Assembly (NCBI RefSeq): GCF_900343085.1
Contig: NZ_OPYI01000003.1
Location: forward strand, 62,001 to 126,000
Reading direction: 5' to 3'
DNA length: 64,000 bases
Source of the DNA: Aedoeadaptatus coli
Lineage (GTDB): Bacteria > Bacillota > Clostridia > Tissierellales > Peptoniphilaceae
In this document: one piece after another, positions 26,442 through 34,234 of the stretch
How the letters are laid out: each line of letters starts with the position of its first letter
How positions within the stretch are numbered: the stretch's first letter is position 1
Notes under the pieces: generated by a model
Seen by the model: the letters and a program-made list of their open reading frames with translations, nothing else
The model's database searches: none
What the model was told of the DNA's origin: nothing
Program-made: the position numbers and the translations under genes

Positions 26442-27211
26442 AAACTCTCTCCTATATCGTAATTCATTTTCCTTGTTGTATTATCATTAATATTTTTTGC
26501 CTGATCATTAAGATACCAATTGATTAACGTTGCCTTGTGATCTTGATATTCTCTGTTATTTGCTTTCATATATGACGACAATCTATCAATGTACTCACTA
26601 ATTCTGCTTCCTAACTCATTTGTTAAGTCCTTGTATTCTTCATCAGTCAAAAATATATTTTTATATATCCCATAAGGCTTTTGCCCCTTACTAAAATCAT
26701 TCTTTCTTAACTCATTATTACTAATATTGTTATAGTTACCTTCCGATTTTCGAAAATCTTGACTTTCGATAATCGAATCTCTTGAATTTCGATTATCGAA
26801 CTTTTGGAATTTTGTTTTTCGAACTTCTTGATTTTTTAATTCCATATTATTAAATATGCTCATAAAGTCTTTAACATAAATTCTATTAGGCTTTCCAAGT
26901 CCTTGTCTTTTCTTCTCAATAAGTCCTATTCCTGATTTAATATCAAGTTCAGCTATTAATTTATTTGCTTTTTCACTCGCACAATTAAATTGATCTTTTA
27001 TACTTTCAATTGTGTAGTAAATAAAGACTTTTCCATCTTCATCTATCCAGCCATTTTTATATGAAAGACCCATTCGATTAAGCATATATGAATACAAAAC
27101 TTTAGCTTCAATAGAAATGCTCTCAAAAATTTCATCTTCCATTAATACCATAGGTAACCTAATGAAGTTATACATTTCAGATTGCCTATTATAAAAATAA
27201 TCAAAATTCAT
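26438..27211 (-). CDS. repA: RepA_N-type replication initiator
   Basis: A 257-residue protein whose N-terminal domain (FIRLPMVLMEDEIFESIS, AKVLYSYMLNRM) matches the replication initiator A N-terminal family, followed by a winged-helix-like region ending near FMSIFN. A polar linker (about residues 125-170) joins a C-terminal domain (ITDEEYKDLTNEL-like). The linker DNA holds tandem 23-bp repeats that look like iterons. RepA_N plasmids are known to carry their origin inside rep at this place. ATG 27211 follows an AAAGGGGG site. A hairpin with a T-run lies immediately upstream. Confidence 0.85.
   Translation of the reverse strand: MNFDYFYNRQSEMYNFIRLPMVLMEDEIFESISIEAKVLYSYMLNRMGLSYKNGWIDEDGKVFIYYTIESIKDQFNCASEKANKLIAELDIKSGIGLIEKKRQGLGKPNRIYVKDFMSIFNNMELKNQEVRKTKFQKFDNRNSRDSIIESQDFRKSEGNYNNISNNELRKNDFSKGQKPYGIYKNIFLTDEEYKDLTNELGSRISEYIDRLSSYMKANNREYQDHKATLINWYLNDQAKNINDNTTRKMNYDIGESL
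26734..26825. repeat. Iteron-like tandem 23-bp repeats inside repA (candidate oriV)
   Basis: Four tandem units begin at 26734, 26757, 26780 and 26803. Units 2 and 3 agree at about 19 of 23 bases, unit 4 matches unit 3 at 18 of 23, and unit 1 is weaker. Each centres on TTCGAtnATCGAA-like palindromes. The period of 23 is not a multiple of three, so protein sequence cannot explain it and selection on DNA is likely. Confidence 0.7.
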
Positions 27212-27234
27212 TCCTGCCCCCTTTCTGTGAAATA

Positions 27235-27269
27235 AAAAAGACGACAGAATTATTGCTTTCTATCGTCTG
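27235..27269 (-). terminator. T-tailed hairpin just upstream of repA
   Basis: Arms AGACGATAGAA and TTCTGTCGTCT (27269-27259 and 27250-27240; one G-U pair) are followed on the minus strand by TTTTTT, 24 nt before the repA start. There is no ICE gene upstream, so it either stops read-through from host hsdM or attenuates repA transcription. Confidence 0.7.
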
Positions 27270-27477
27270 AGATTTACATATTAAATTTTCATCACAAAAT
27301 AAGACTCTTTAAAGAATCCTTAGTTTTATTGGTATGCTATTTACAATATCCATTATTAAAATGGATACTCTAAGCAGCACACCAACTATTTATTTTTTGA
27401 GTTTTAAACTTTGGTAGAAGTCTTGAACTCCTTATATTTACATAACTATTTGCCCCTATCACTATTATGACACGAAA
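27270..27477. other. Non-coding right terminus of the ICE
   Basis: About 200 bp without a credible ICE gene. It holds a perfect 8-bp inverted repeat (TATCCATT at 27347-27354 and AATGGATA at 27360-27367), AT-rich sequence that should include the repA promoter, and the extreme end next to hsdM. The final bases before the host join read TATGACACGAAA on the plus strand. The exact core crossover sequence cannot be set without the left end. Confidence 0.6.
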
Positions 27478-28131
27478 CCCGCAACAAGGGTCGTACAATG
27501 TCCCGTCGTAGGGTTCAATCATGGCGGCAATGAGCTGTACCACGTCGTGAGGCGTGTAGAATTCGCCTTCTTCTTTCGTCGCATTGACGGCAAATTCTTT
27601 AAGGAAGTATTCGTAAACGTGGCCGATAAGGTCTTTTTCTTGCCCAAATGCTTTGTGGCTAATTTTATTCACTTCATCGACCAGTTTTTTTATGTCATTG
27701 GGTGCGAGATTACGTGTCGTAAATGTGCCTTCAATAAAGCAACCTTTTAGATCTTTAGAAGAGGACGCTATGCTATGTAGCGCGGTATCAAGGGACACGT
27801 TCAATTTTGGCGCCGGCGTATTTATGATGGTGGACCATCTTGCCTCCGGGGCCAGATTGTAGGTTCCGTCGGCAAAGGTGGCGTCTTCAAAAAATGCGGC
27901 TCTGATGTTTTCATCGTCGGGATTAAGCCCCTGTTCGATCAGTGTTTCGCGAAGGGATTCAATGCCGTCTTCGTATTTTTCTCCGATGAAACGTAAAAAT
28001 ACCAAGGTGAGCATCATGTCTCTTTTTTCAAAGAATGAGCCGGAGTTTCGTGCCGCTCGTAGGATATCCCGGCAGTTGAACAATACACTATCTATATTTA
28101 ACGCTTTTTCAGCAGTTTTTTTCTTTCCCAT
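27370..28131 (-). pseudogene. hsdM: Type I restriction methylase subunit HsdM, truncated by ICE insertion
   Basis: The frame starts ATG 28131 behind GGAGG and reads as a normal HsdM N-terminus (CRDILRAARNSGSFFEKRDM, GEFYTPHDVVQL). It continues 218 codons to YDPCCG, where the family continues SGGMF with SAM-binding residues. Here the frame switches to 35 unrelated codons from the ICE end and stops at 27370. The NPPF motif and the C-terminal half are missing, so the methylase is inactive. The rest of hsdM is expected beyond the left end of the ICE. Confidence 0.92.
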
Positions 28132-28348
28132 TTCTCATCCTCCGCCATAAAGTTTGTAATTTCGTTGGCTATGAAAGACAGTACAGATGCACTCCGCCTT
28201 ATCAGTTGCTGCCATTTTTCGTTGGAATTTCGAATTGAGGACCACCATAGCCCTCGTCTCTTAATTACATAAATCATATCATGTTCCCGCGTGCATATCC
28301 ACGTAACAAGAATCGATTCGATCCAACATTGTAAAGCTTTGTGATTCA
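28132..28348. other. Region upstream of hsdM without a credible gene
   Basis: An 83-codon minus-strand frame crosses most of this segment but has no ribosome site, low-quality composition and ends inside hsdM, so I do not call it. It may be leftover DNA from the transposase remnant next to it plus the hsdM promoter. Confidence 0.4.
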
Positions 28349-28465
28349 CTAAAGAGTCTTCAGGCCCATACGCCCATAAAAAGAGAGATGATCCGCCGAC
28401 ACGAGCTGATCCGGATCAATCATTTGAATTTGTTCTACTTTTTTCTTGTCTTCTTTGTGTAGCAT
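28349..28465 (-). pseudogene. N-terminal remnant of an IS1182-like transposase
   Basis: From ATG 28465, behind a strong AAGGAGG site, the frame reads MLHKEDKKKVEQIQMIDPDQ followed by LVSADHL, close to the usual opening of IS1182-family transposases (a short charged start, then LVP.DHLLRKI). After DHL it degenerates and stops at 28349. No DDE domain follows, so only the head is left. Identification rests on about 27 residues. Confidence 0.45.
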
Positions 28466-28522
28466 AGCCAACCTCCTTTTTTCTATCTTACTATAATTAA
28501 GGCGGATGCTGTTTGATGACAC

Positions 28523-28561
28523 AAAAAAGGGAGGGTGAATCGGATGATTCTCCCTCCCTTT
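28523..28561 (-). terminator. Strong terminator after the 3D-domain gene
   Basis: Sixteen-base arms (28526-28541 and 28546-28561, one G-U pair) around GGAT form a stable hairpin with a T-run on the minus strand, 33 nt after the stop codon of the wall protein. Confidence 0.85.
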
Positions 28562-28593
28562 GTCATCACTCTGACGCCCTCGAGCGTCTTTTC

Positions 28594-29559
28594 TCAATCT
28601 TCTAATACATACACGGTGACATTCCTCCGACCGAAGTTGTAGGCTTCTCTTCTGCTATTGTAGAACAGGTCGATGCGATTGCCTTTAATGGCGCCGCCGG
28701 TATCTTCGGCCACGGCAAAGCCGTAGGTGGGGAAGCCGTCGGCGCTTTCGATGTAGAGTTTGGTGCCGAGGGGGATCACGCGGGGATCCACGGCCACGGC
28801 GCCGACGCGGGCGCGGGTGCCGGAGGCGGTCCATTTGCCGGCGCTGGGATCGTAGGCGGTGCCGTTCATGGTGATTTTCTTTTTGTATTTCTTGCCGTGA
28901 ATCATGTTTTCCACGGGCTTGGTGCCCACTTCGACGATTTCGTTTTTGCCTTCTTTGATGACGCGGGAGGAGAGGACGATGCGGGCGGTTTCTTCGCCGT
29001 TGACGGTGCTGATGCGCACCACTTCTTCCACTTTGCTCGCCTCGCCTTTTTGAATGACGCGCTCACTCCCCGCATCCATTTGGGGATTTTCTCTGCGCTC
29101 GGTGGCGAAGGGCACGTCGCGGGCGGCTTTTTCCGTGCGCTCTTTGTAGCGATTGATCCGCAGGATTTCGCCTTCTTTCACGCTGCCTTCCATGGGCGGG
29201 GTGACCGTGTCTTTTTCGCCGAGCTTTATGTTCAGCTCTTTCAGTATGTCCGCCACCTTGTTTGAGGTAGCGGAGCGGGTGTAGCTGTGTTTGCCGTCTT
29301 TCACGGTAATGGTGTAGCCCGGTTTAATGGTTAAATCCGCCTGCTCGCTCAGTGCTTCCGATGCGCTCGGGAAGGGCACTTGGCCTTTTTCGAGGATGAT
29401 GTCTTTTTCCAGAAGAAATTCGCCGACGGTGGCAGCGTCGGTTTCGTAGCGAGCGGGGGCGATGCCCGGCCGATTGACGGTGACGGTTTTCGCTTCCGCA
29501 TGGGCGGGCAGAATGAGGCTCAGGGCGAGTGCCGAAAGCAGGGCGGTCTTTTTTATCAC
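28594..29559 (-). CDS. Secreted G5/3D-domain cell wall protein (YabE/Rpf-like)
   Basis: A 321-residue protein with a signal peptide (residues 1-23, LLSALALSLILPAHAEA), two DUF348-type repeats (about 25-75 and 80-125), a G5 domain (about 165-220) and a C-terminal 3D domain with MNGTAYDPSAGKW, AVDPRVIPLGTKLYIE and AEDTGGAIKGNRIDLFY, which holds the conserved Asp residues. This order is that of YabE and stationary-phase resuscitation factors, which are lytic transglycosylase-like enzymes that remodel peptidoglycan. Two palindromes lie upstream, and a strong terminator follows. Confidence 0.9.
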   Translation of the reverse strand: MIKKTALLSALALSLILPAHAEAKTVTVNRPGIAPARYETDAATVGEFLLEKDIILEKGQVPFPSASEALSEQADLTIKPGYTITVKDGKHSYTRSATSNKVADILKELNIKLGEKDTVTPPMEGSVKEGEILRINRYKERTEKAARDVPFATERRENPQMDAGSERVIQKGEASKVEEVVRISTVNGEETARIVLSSRVIKEGKNEIVEVGTKPVENMIHGKKYKKKITMNGTAYDPSAGKWTASGTRARVGAVAVDPRVIPLGTKLYIESADGFPTYGFAVAEDTGGAIKGNRIDLFYNSRREAYNFGRRNVTVYVLED

Positions 29560-29594
29560 GATGGTATCTCCTTTGTCCGAGTTTTCCGTAATTG

Positions 29595-29636
29595 GTTACA
29601 ATTTGTAACTTTCACAAAACCAATTGTACCAATTGG
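29595..29636. promoter_or_regulatory. Two palindromes upstream of the 3D-domain gene
   Basis: GTTACAA-T-TTGTAAC (29595-29609) and CCAATTG-TAC-CAATTGG (29620-29636) are perfect inverted repeats 11 bp apart in the region where the promoter should be. They look like operator sites. The first resembles TGTAA-type wall-stress boxes only loosely. The regulator is unknown. Confidence 0.45.
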
Positions 29637-29681
29637 AAAAACCGGGGGCAAGGAAATGGTTGCGATGTCATCTTTTTGTAA

Positions 29682-30311
29682 TTAAAGGAGGGTTTTTAAG
29701 AGTTTCGCCACGCCGTACATGATTTTTGCCGTCATGCCCCAGACGATTTGCTCTTTCTTTTCGGCGCCTTTGTAAAAGAAGATGCGGTCGATGTAGTTGT
29801 TAAAGGGGGCCACGGTGGTGGTGGGAATGAGTTCGTAGGGAAAGCCGTCGTCATTGTCTTTTTTAAATTCGATGGGGTGCACGTCCGGTTCCGTTTCCAA
29901 GAAGAGGCCGAGGGGCACGGTAAAGACGTAGGCCACTTCCGCAGGCTCCGGATCGATAGCGGTTACGTCCACGCCGTGGAGGACGCCGATAAAGCAGTGC
30001 ACGGCTTTGCTCTGGCGGGTGACCAGGTAGTCGCTTTCGCCTAAGATTTCCAAACAGGCGGGATCGATCCTGAGCTCTTCGACGGTCTCTCGAAAGGCGG
30101 CTTCTTCGGGGGTTTCCCCTTCTTCGATGCGGCCGCCGGGGAGGGACACTTCGCCGGTGTGGCTTTTCAGGCGGGCGGAGCGCTTTTCAAAGAGCACGTG
30201 AAGCTCTCCTTCTACCTCCACCAAGGCGCACAAGACGGCGTAGCGATGGTCCAGGCCCAGGGGTTCAGGGCGATGGTTTTCTAAAAGACGGGTAATTTTT
30301 TCTTTATTCAA
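29682..30311 (-). CDS. NUDIX hydrolase, CoA pyrophosphatase type
   Basis: The Nudix box GGRIEEGETPEEAAFRETVE is complete, and LFEKRSARLKSHTGEVSLPGG before it is the extra signature of CoA diphosphatases (NudL/YeaB group), which cleave CoA or CoA-disulphide. The frame opens upstream to 30395, but that part is out-of-frame patatin sequence. TTG at 30311 overlaps the patatin stop and has GAGG 7 nt upstream, giving 209 residues that begin MNKEKITRLLENHRP. Confidence 0.82.
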   Translation of the reverse strand: MNKEKITRLLENHRPEPLGLDHRYAVLCALVEVEGELHVLFEKRSARLKSHTGEVSLPGGRIEEGETPEEAAFRETVEELRIDPACLEILGESDYLVTRQSKAVHCFIGVLHGVDVTAIDPEPAEVAYVFTVPLGLFLETEPDVHPIEFKKDNDDGFPYELIPTTTVAPFNNYIDRIFFYKGAEKKEQIVWGMTAKIMYGVAKLLKTLL

Positions 30312-31422
30312 TGGCCAACCTCTTTCCGCAAAACAGCAAATAGAGCACGCGGTCCAGGGTGGTGACCACCCGCGGATGGACGTGGCTCTTTTCATCCAGG
30401 GCCTTTAAAAAGCCTTCCACGGTGTAAAAGGGATCCTTCGGCAGATGGAGCACGTTTCCCCTGGCTTCCATGAGTCCGATAAACAGGGCTTTGTAGCTGT
30501 AGTCTTCGGAAAGACCCAGGTCCGCGGCCAAAGAGGGCCACAGGTTTTCCACGATGCCCCGCTCGCCGCTTCCCTTGACCTCGGCCAGGTAGCGGAAGTC
30601 TTCCGTGCGGGCGAAAAACAGTTCGCTTAATCGTCTGAAGGCTTCTTTTTCGGAGATGGGATAGAATGTGTAATCCAGTCCGTCGTAGCCCATGATAATT
30701 CGCCGGCCGTGGCGGTAGCCCTGCTGCATGCGGTAGGGAGCCAGGTCCGCATCGAAGTGCATGGTGTCGGCCACGGGGCGGGCGGGCCCCAAGACGAGGG
30801 CGCCTTCAGGGAGGCGCTCTCCTTTCTTCGGCGGATTGGTTCTGAGAATAATGGGCTCCAAGCCCTTGGCCAAGACCATTTCGTAGGGCAGATTGTTCCC
30901 CACGCCGCCGTCCACGTAAAGTTTTCCGTCGATGCGCACGGGCGGAAAGATCGGATAGGCGCAGCTGGCCAAAATGTATTGATGGAGTTTGCCCTCGGGA
31001 ATGTCTTCCAGATAAAGGTATTCCGTCTTCCCTTCGCTTAGATTGTAGACCACAAGGCCGTAGTCCACGTCGGAGGCGCGAATTTTTTCCTCGTCGATGT
31101 GGCGGTGAATCAATTCTTTTAAGGGCGCCACGTCCATATTTAAGGCGGCCCGGGCGGTTTTTGCAATGCGAATAATGTCCGGCGTCTTTTTCGCCTCATC
31201 CAGTGAAAGCATCAGCTCTCTGCCCCCTTCGAAAGAGAACTTTTGCCATATATCCGCCAGCACATCGGTGTTTCCCTGAACAATAAAGGCGCCCGTTAAG
31301 GCGCCCATGGACGTGCCTACGACGAGGTCGATGTCCGGATGTGTTTCTTGAAGGGCGCGGTAAAGGCCCAGTTGGTAGCTGCCCTTGGCGCCGCCCCCTT
31401 CAAGGACCAAGCCTTTGGCCAT
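30304..31422 (-). CDS. Patatin-like phospholipase/lipid acyl hydrolase
   Basis: A 372-residue protein with LEGGGAKGSYQLG (oxyanion hole), GTSMG (nucleophile elbow) and VDGGVGNNLP (catalytic Asp), the complete patatin Ser-Asp dyad. It resembles the YjjU/RssA group of bacterial patatins. Substrate is unknown, probably a membrane lipid or fatty acyl ester. It overlaps mscL by one base (TAATG) and the NUDIX gene by 8 bases, forming a three-gene operon. Confidence 0.88.
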   Translation of the reverse strand: MAKGLVLEGGGAKGSYQLGLYRALQETHPDIDLVVGTSMGALTGAFIVQGNTDVLADIWQKFSFEGGRELMLSLDEAKKTPDIIRIAKTARAALNMDVAPLKELIHRHIDEEKIRASDVDYGLVVYNLSEGKTEYLYLEDIPEGKLHQYILASCAYPIFPPVRIDGKLYVDGGVGNNLPYEMVLAKGLEPIILRTNPPKKGERLPEGALVLGPARPVADTMHFDADLAPYRMQQGYRHGRRIIMGYDGLDYTFYPISEKEAFRRLSELFFARTEDFRYLAEVKGSGERGIVENLWPSLAADLGLSEDYSYKALFIGLMEARGNVLHLPKDPFYTVEGFLKALDEKSHVHPRVVTTLDRVLYLLFCGKRLAIE

Positions 31423-31877
31423 TACTTATCCTCCAACACGGCGGTGCAGTGGGGGCAGCGGGTGGCTTCGATGTGTACCGGTTCCTTACAGAAGGGGCAG
31501 ACTTTCGTCGTCGGCGCTTCTTCTTCCTTGTGAATGAAGCGATCTTTCATTTTGCCGATTTGCTTGATGACCATAAAGATCACGAAGGCGATGATGAGAA
31601 AATCGATGACGTTTTGCAGGAAGTTCCCGTAGGCCAAAATGGGCGCGCCGCTTTCCGCCGCTTCCACGGGATTGGCGTAGGTCTTTCCGTCTAAGGCCAG
31701 GTACATCTTCGTGAGATCCACGCCGCCGAGCAAGAGCCCGATTAAGGGCATGAGCATGTCGTTGACCAGGGACGTGACGATTTTTCCGAAGGCCCCGCCG
31801 ACGATGACCCCGACGGCCATATCCATGACATTGCCTCTGGCAATGAAGTCTTTAAACTCATTCATTGTCTTTTTCAT
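31422..31877 (-). CDS. mscL: Large-conductance mechanosensitive channel with C-terminal zinc ribbon
   Basis: A 151-residue protein. The N-terminal helix and first membrane helix (FIARGNVMDMAVGVIVGGAFGKIV) and the second (FLIIAFVIFMVIKQI) are typical of MscL, which opens under membrane tension to release solutes. The tail carries CPFCKEPVHIEATRCPHC, a zinc ribbon seen in part of the Bacillota family. It leads the operon with patatin and NUDIX. Confidence 0.95.
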   Translation of the reverse strand: MKKTMNEFKDFIARGNVMDMAVGVIVGGAFGKIVTSLVNDMLMPLIGLLLGGVDLTKMYLALDGKTYANPVEAAESGAPILAYGNFLQNVIDFLIIAFVIFMVIKQIGKMKDRFIHKEEEAPTTKVCPFCKEPVHIEATRCPHCTAVLEDK

Positions 31878-31901
31878 AAATAATTCCTTTCCTTACTCCT
31901 T

Positions 31902-31929
31902 TTACCAACTTATCCTCCCGTGCTATACT
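31902..31929 (+). promoter_or_regulatory. Likely promoter of the dCMP deaminase gene
   Basis: TTACCA, a 16-nt spacer and TATACT lie 20 nt before the TTG start and its GAGGAGG site. The -35 box is weak. Confidence 0.45.
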
Positions 31930-31948
31930 AAACGCGAGGAGGTTTGCT

Positions 31949-32371
31949 TTGAGAAAATCTTGGGACACCTATTTTATGCAAATCACGGAAATCGTGGCCA
32001 GCCGCTCCACTTGCGACCGCGCCTTTGTGGGATGCGTCCTGGTCAATAAAGACCACCGCATCGTCTCCACGGGTTATAACGGCTCGGTGGCAGGCAATCC
32101 CCATTGCGACGACGTGGGCCATACCATGCGGGACGGCCACTGCATCGCCACCATTCACGCGGAAATGAACGCGCTCTTGTATTGTGCCAAGGAGGGCATC
32201 CCCACCAAGGACACTATCTGTTATGTTACCCATTTTCCCTGCTTAAACTGCACAAAAGCGTTAATTCAGGCGGGAATTCGTGAAGTGGTCTACAAAAACG
32301 CTTATCGCGTGGACGACTACGCCTTGAGTTTGTTCGAAAAAAACAATATTACCCTTCGTCAGTTGAGCTGA
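31949..32371 (+). CDS. comEB: dCMP deaminase (ComEB family)
   Basis: A 140-residue zinc enzyme with HAEMNAL and FPCLNCTKAL, the zinc-binding and proton-shuttle motifs of cytidine/deoxycytidylate deaminases. It makes dUMP for thymidylate synthesis, fitting with ThyX and Ung elsewhere in the window. The start is TTG at 31949, with GAGGAGG 7 nt upstream. It converges on the RNase H gene and overlaps it by 23 bp at the 3' end. Confidence 0.9.
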   Translation: MRKSWDTYFMQITEIVASRSTCDRAFVGCVLVNKDHRIVSTGYNGSVAGNPHCDDVGHTMRDGHCIATIHAEMNALLYCAKEGIPTKDTICYVTHFPCLNCTKALIQAGIREVVYKNAYRVDDYALSLFEKNNITLRQLS

Positions 32372-32948
32372 AGGTCGCCTCTTTCGCCAAGGCATCGGCC
32401 CGCTCGTTGCCTTCGACCCCGGTATGGGCTTCGATTTTCACGAAGGTCACGGCCAGTCGATCTTTTACGGAATCATAGAACGCTTTGTAGTCTATGGTTC
32501 CTTTTTTATTGCATTTCCACTCGCCTTTGGCCCAATGCTCGATGCCGGCGTAGTCGTAGCAAAGCTTCATGGTGGAAAAGCCTAATTCCAGGGCCTTTTC
32601 CATGGCCACGGTGGCCCCTAAAATTTCTCCCGCCACATTGCGCATAGAGGCCATGTCTCCTGTAAAGCGGCAGCTGTCTTCCCAACTTCCGCCTTCCCAG
32701 CCCATGGACACGCCGTAGCTGTAGGATTGATCTTCGTGGCGATAGGAGCCGTCCACATAGGCCACGACATCATAGGCATTATCGTCTTTTTCTTCCGAGA
32801 CTTCTCCCATAAAAGCCATGGCCTCTTCTTCCGTTTTAAAGGATTTGTAAATGGCCCCTTTAAATCCGTGGACCTGGGCCTTGCAGCTGTCCCAGTCTCT
32901 ATAGATTCCGGGCTCTTTTCCCGCCTTCACGGCGTAATACTTTTTCAT
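32349..32948 (-). CDS. rnhA: RNase H with N-terminal viroplasmin domain
   Basis: The N-terminal viroplasmin (hybrid-binding) domain is seen in KKYYAVKAGKEPGIYRDWD and GAIYKSFKTEEEAMAFM. The RNase H1 domain has AYVDGSY, an acidic Glu near NVAGEILGA, and KIEAHTGVEGNERADALA with the His and Asp. It removes RNA from RNA:DNA hybrids. The annotated frame extends to GTG 32963, but ATG 32948 with GGAG upstream is the better start (199 residues). Confidence 0.9.
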   Translation of the reverse strand: MKKYYAVKAGKEPGIYRDWDSCKAQVHGFKGAIYKSFKTEEEAMAFMGEVSEEKDDNAYDVVAYVDGSYRHEDQSYSYGVSMGWEGGSWEDSCRFTGDMASMRNVAGEILGATVAMEKALELGFSTMKLCYDYAGIEHWAKGEWKCNKKGTIDYKAFYDSVKDRLAVTFVKIEAHTGVEGNERADALAKEATFSSTDEG

Positions 32949-34234
32949 AGACTCCGCTCCCACGCCCGGCGCACGGCTTCCACGGTGGTGTCGTGTTTTA
33001 TGGCCAGAGCCTTTAGATCTTCGTATTCCGGGGATATTTTTTCCATATTTTTATAACGGGCCCTTTTCGTCGCCACGGGACCCAGGGCCGTCATGGTTTC
33101 TTCCGCGGTGCGAGGCAGTTCGATTTTTTCCAAGGGGATTTTCTTCACACCCAAGGTGGTGGTGTGCTTAAAGAGCGCCTTCAACACCTTTTCTTCGCTC
33201 GCCCCGTCGGCGAGCACGTCCAGGCGGTAGCCCGGGCGATTTTTCTTCATGAAAATCGGCGCAAAGCTCACGTCCCGCGCCCCGGCGTCGAAGAGGCGCT
33301 CCATGCAAAAGCCCATGGCCTCGCCGGTCATGTCGTCTAAATTGCAGCTGTAAAAAATCGGCACACGGGCTTCTTCCGTCTCGATGAAAAAGAGGCGAAG
33401 CACATTGGCCAAGTCGTGATCCTTTGTGCCGGCACCGTAGGCCACTTTCAAGACTCGTCCCTCGGGGCGGGGCCGGTAGGCGGCCTGAATGCCCTTTAAT
33501 ATGGCGGCGCCGGTGGGGGTGGTGAGCTCTTCTTCCACCGCCGCGCCCCCCAAGGGCACATCCAGTGTGGACAGAATGTGGGCCGTGGCCGGCGCGGGCA
33601 CGGGATAGGTGCCGTGGGCGCAGGTCACCATGCCGCCGCCGGTGTTGATTTTTCCCACGTAAACGGCTTCCACGCCGCTCGCTACCGTGTAGTAGGCCGC
33701 GCCCAACACGTCCACCACGGCGTCCAGCTCGCCCACTTCGTGAAAGTGCACGTCGTGAAGATCCTTGCCGTGGACGGCGGCTTCCGCTTTGGCGAGAGGC
33801 AGGTAGATGGCCTTGGCCAGGTCCTTGACCTCCCGCTCGAAGCCGCTCTTTTCGATGAGGGCCAGCATGTCGGCAAGGCCGCGATGATGATGGTGGTGGG
33901 CATGCACGTGATCGTCTTTATGATCGTGTTCGTGATGATGATCGTGGTGATGATCATGATCGCCGTGTTCGTGGTGATGATCGTGATCGCCGTGTTCGTG
34001 GTGATGTTCGTGATCGTGGTGGTGATGGCCGCGAACTTCCTCGCTCTTTAAATTAAAATAGGTGGCGAGGATCCCGGTCTTCTCCCGCTTTTCAAAAATC
34101 ACATCCTCGGCGGCGATGCCGAGTGGCGCCAGGCCCTCGAGAAACCCCTTCGGCGACAGGCCCCCGTCCACCATGGCGCCGATAAACATATTGCCGCTGA
34201 TTCCGCTGAAGGGATCGATGTATAAAACCCTCAC
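32945..34234 (-). CDS. larC: Nickel-pincer cofactor biosynthesis protein LarC (full length)
   Basis: A 429-residue protein that starts MRVLYIDPFSGISGNMFIGA and has the LarC fold, which inserts nickel into the pyridinium thiocarboxylate cofactor in a CTP-dependent way. Residues about 72-120 form an extreme His/Asp/Glu/Gly tract (probably metal binding). In some lactobacilli LarC is made by programmed frameshifting between larC1 and larC2, whereas here it is one open frame. It starts with GTG overlapping the larE stop (GTGA). LarA and LarB are not in the window. Confidence 0.92.
   Translation of the reverse strand: MRVLYIDPFSGISGNMFIGAMVDGGLSPKGFLEGLAPLGIAAEDVIFEKREKTGILATYFNLKSEEVRGHHHHDHEHHHEHGDHDHHHEHGDHDHHHDHHHEHDHKDDHVHAHHHHHRGLADMLALIEKSGFEREVKDLAKAIYLPLAKAEAAVHGKDLHDVHFHEVGELDAVVDVLGAAYYTVASGVEAVYVGKINTGGGMVTCAHGTYPVPAPATAHILSTLDVPLGGAAVEEELTTPTGAAILKGIQAAYRPRPEGRVLKVAYGAGTKDHDLANVLRLFFIETEEARVPIFYSCNLDDMTGEAMGFCMERLFDAGARDVSFAPIFMKKNRPGYRLDVLADGASEEKVLKALFKHTTTLGVKKIPLEKIELPRTAEETMTALGPVATKRARYKNMEKISPEYEDLKALAIKHDTTVEAVRRAWERSL
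33880..34024. repeat. His-rich coding repeat in larC
   Basis: A tract of CAT/CAC, GAT and GAA codons encodes more than 25 histidines in about 50 residues, with an approximately 24-bp unit (HEHGDHDH) repeated in tandem. The DNA repeat may change length by slippage. Confidence 0.7.

Larger units (their letters stand above)
1..27477. mobile_element. Integrative and conjugative element (right part), inserted in hsdM
   Basis: An AT-rich block of minus-strand genes carries a complete set of Gram-positive conjugation functions (VirD4, VirB4, VirB6-like, PrgI, NlpC/P60, PcfB, SSB) plus replication genes, TopB and a methylase/helicase. This content matches the Tn1549/CD1107-type conjugative transposons. 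The right border is placed at about 27477, where the host hsdM reading frame leaves its conserved DPCCG motif and base composition jumps from AT-rich to GC-rich. The left end, relaxase and integrase are outside the window. From memory, the Tn1806/ICESp1108 group of ICEs also targets hsdM, so membership of that group is a reasonable inference that I could not test. Confidence 0.9.

Noticed and set aside
28098-28349. 83-codon frame upstream of hsdM
   Set aside because: No ribosome site or family likeness, and its end overlaps the well-supported hsdM start.
33578-34051. 157-codon plus-strand frame rich in Met, Val and Ile that looks like a membrane protein
   Set aside because: It is the complement of the larC coding sequence; the hydrophobic end is the antisense of the His/Asp tract.
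32945-34234. Programmed frameshift in larC
   Set aside because: The frame is continuous, so no frameshift is needed here.
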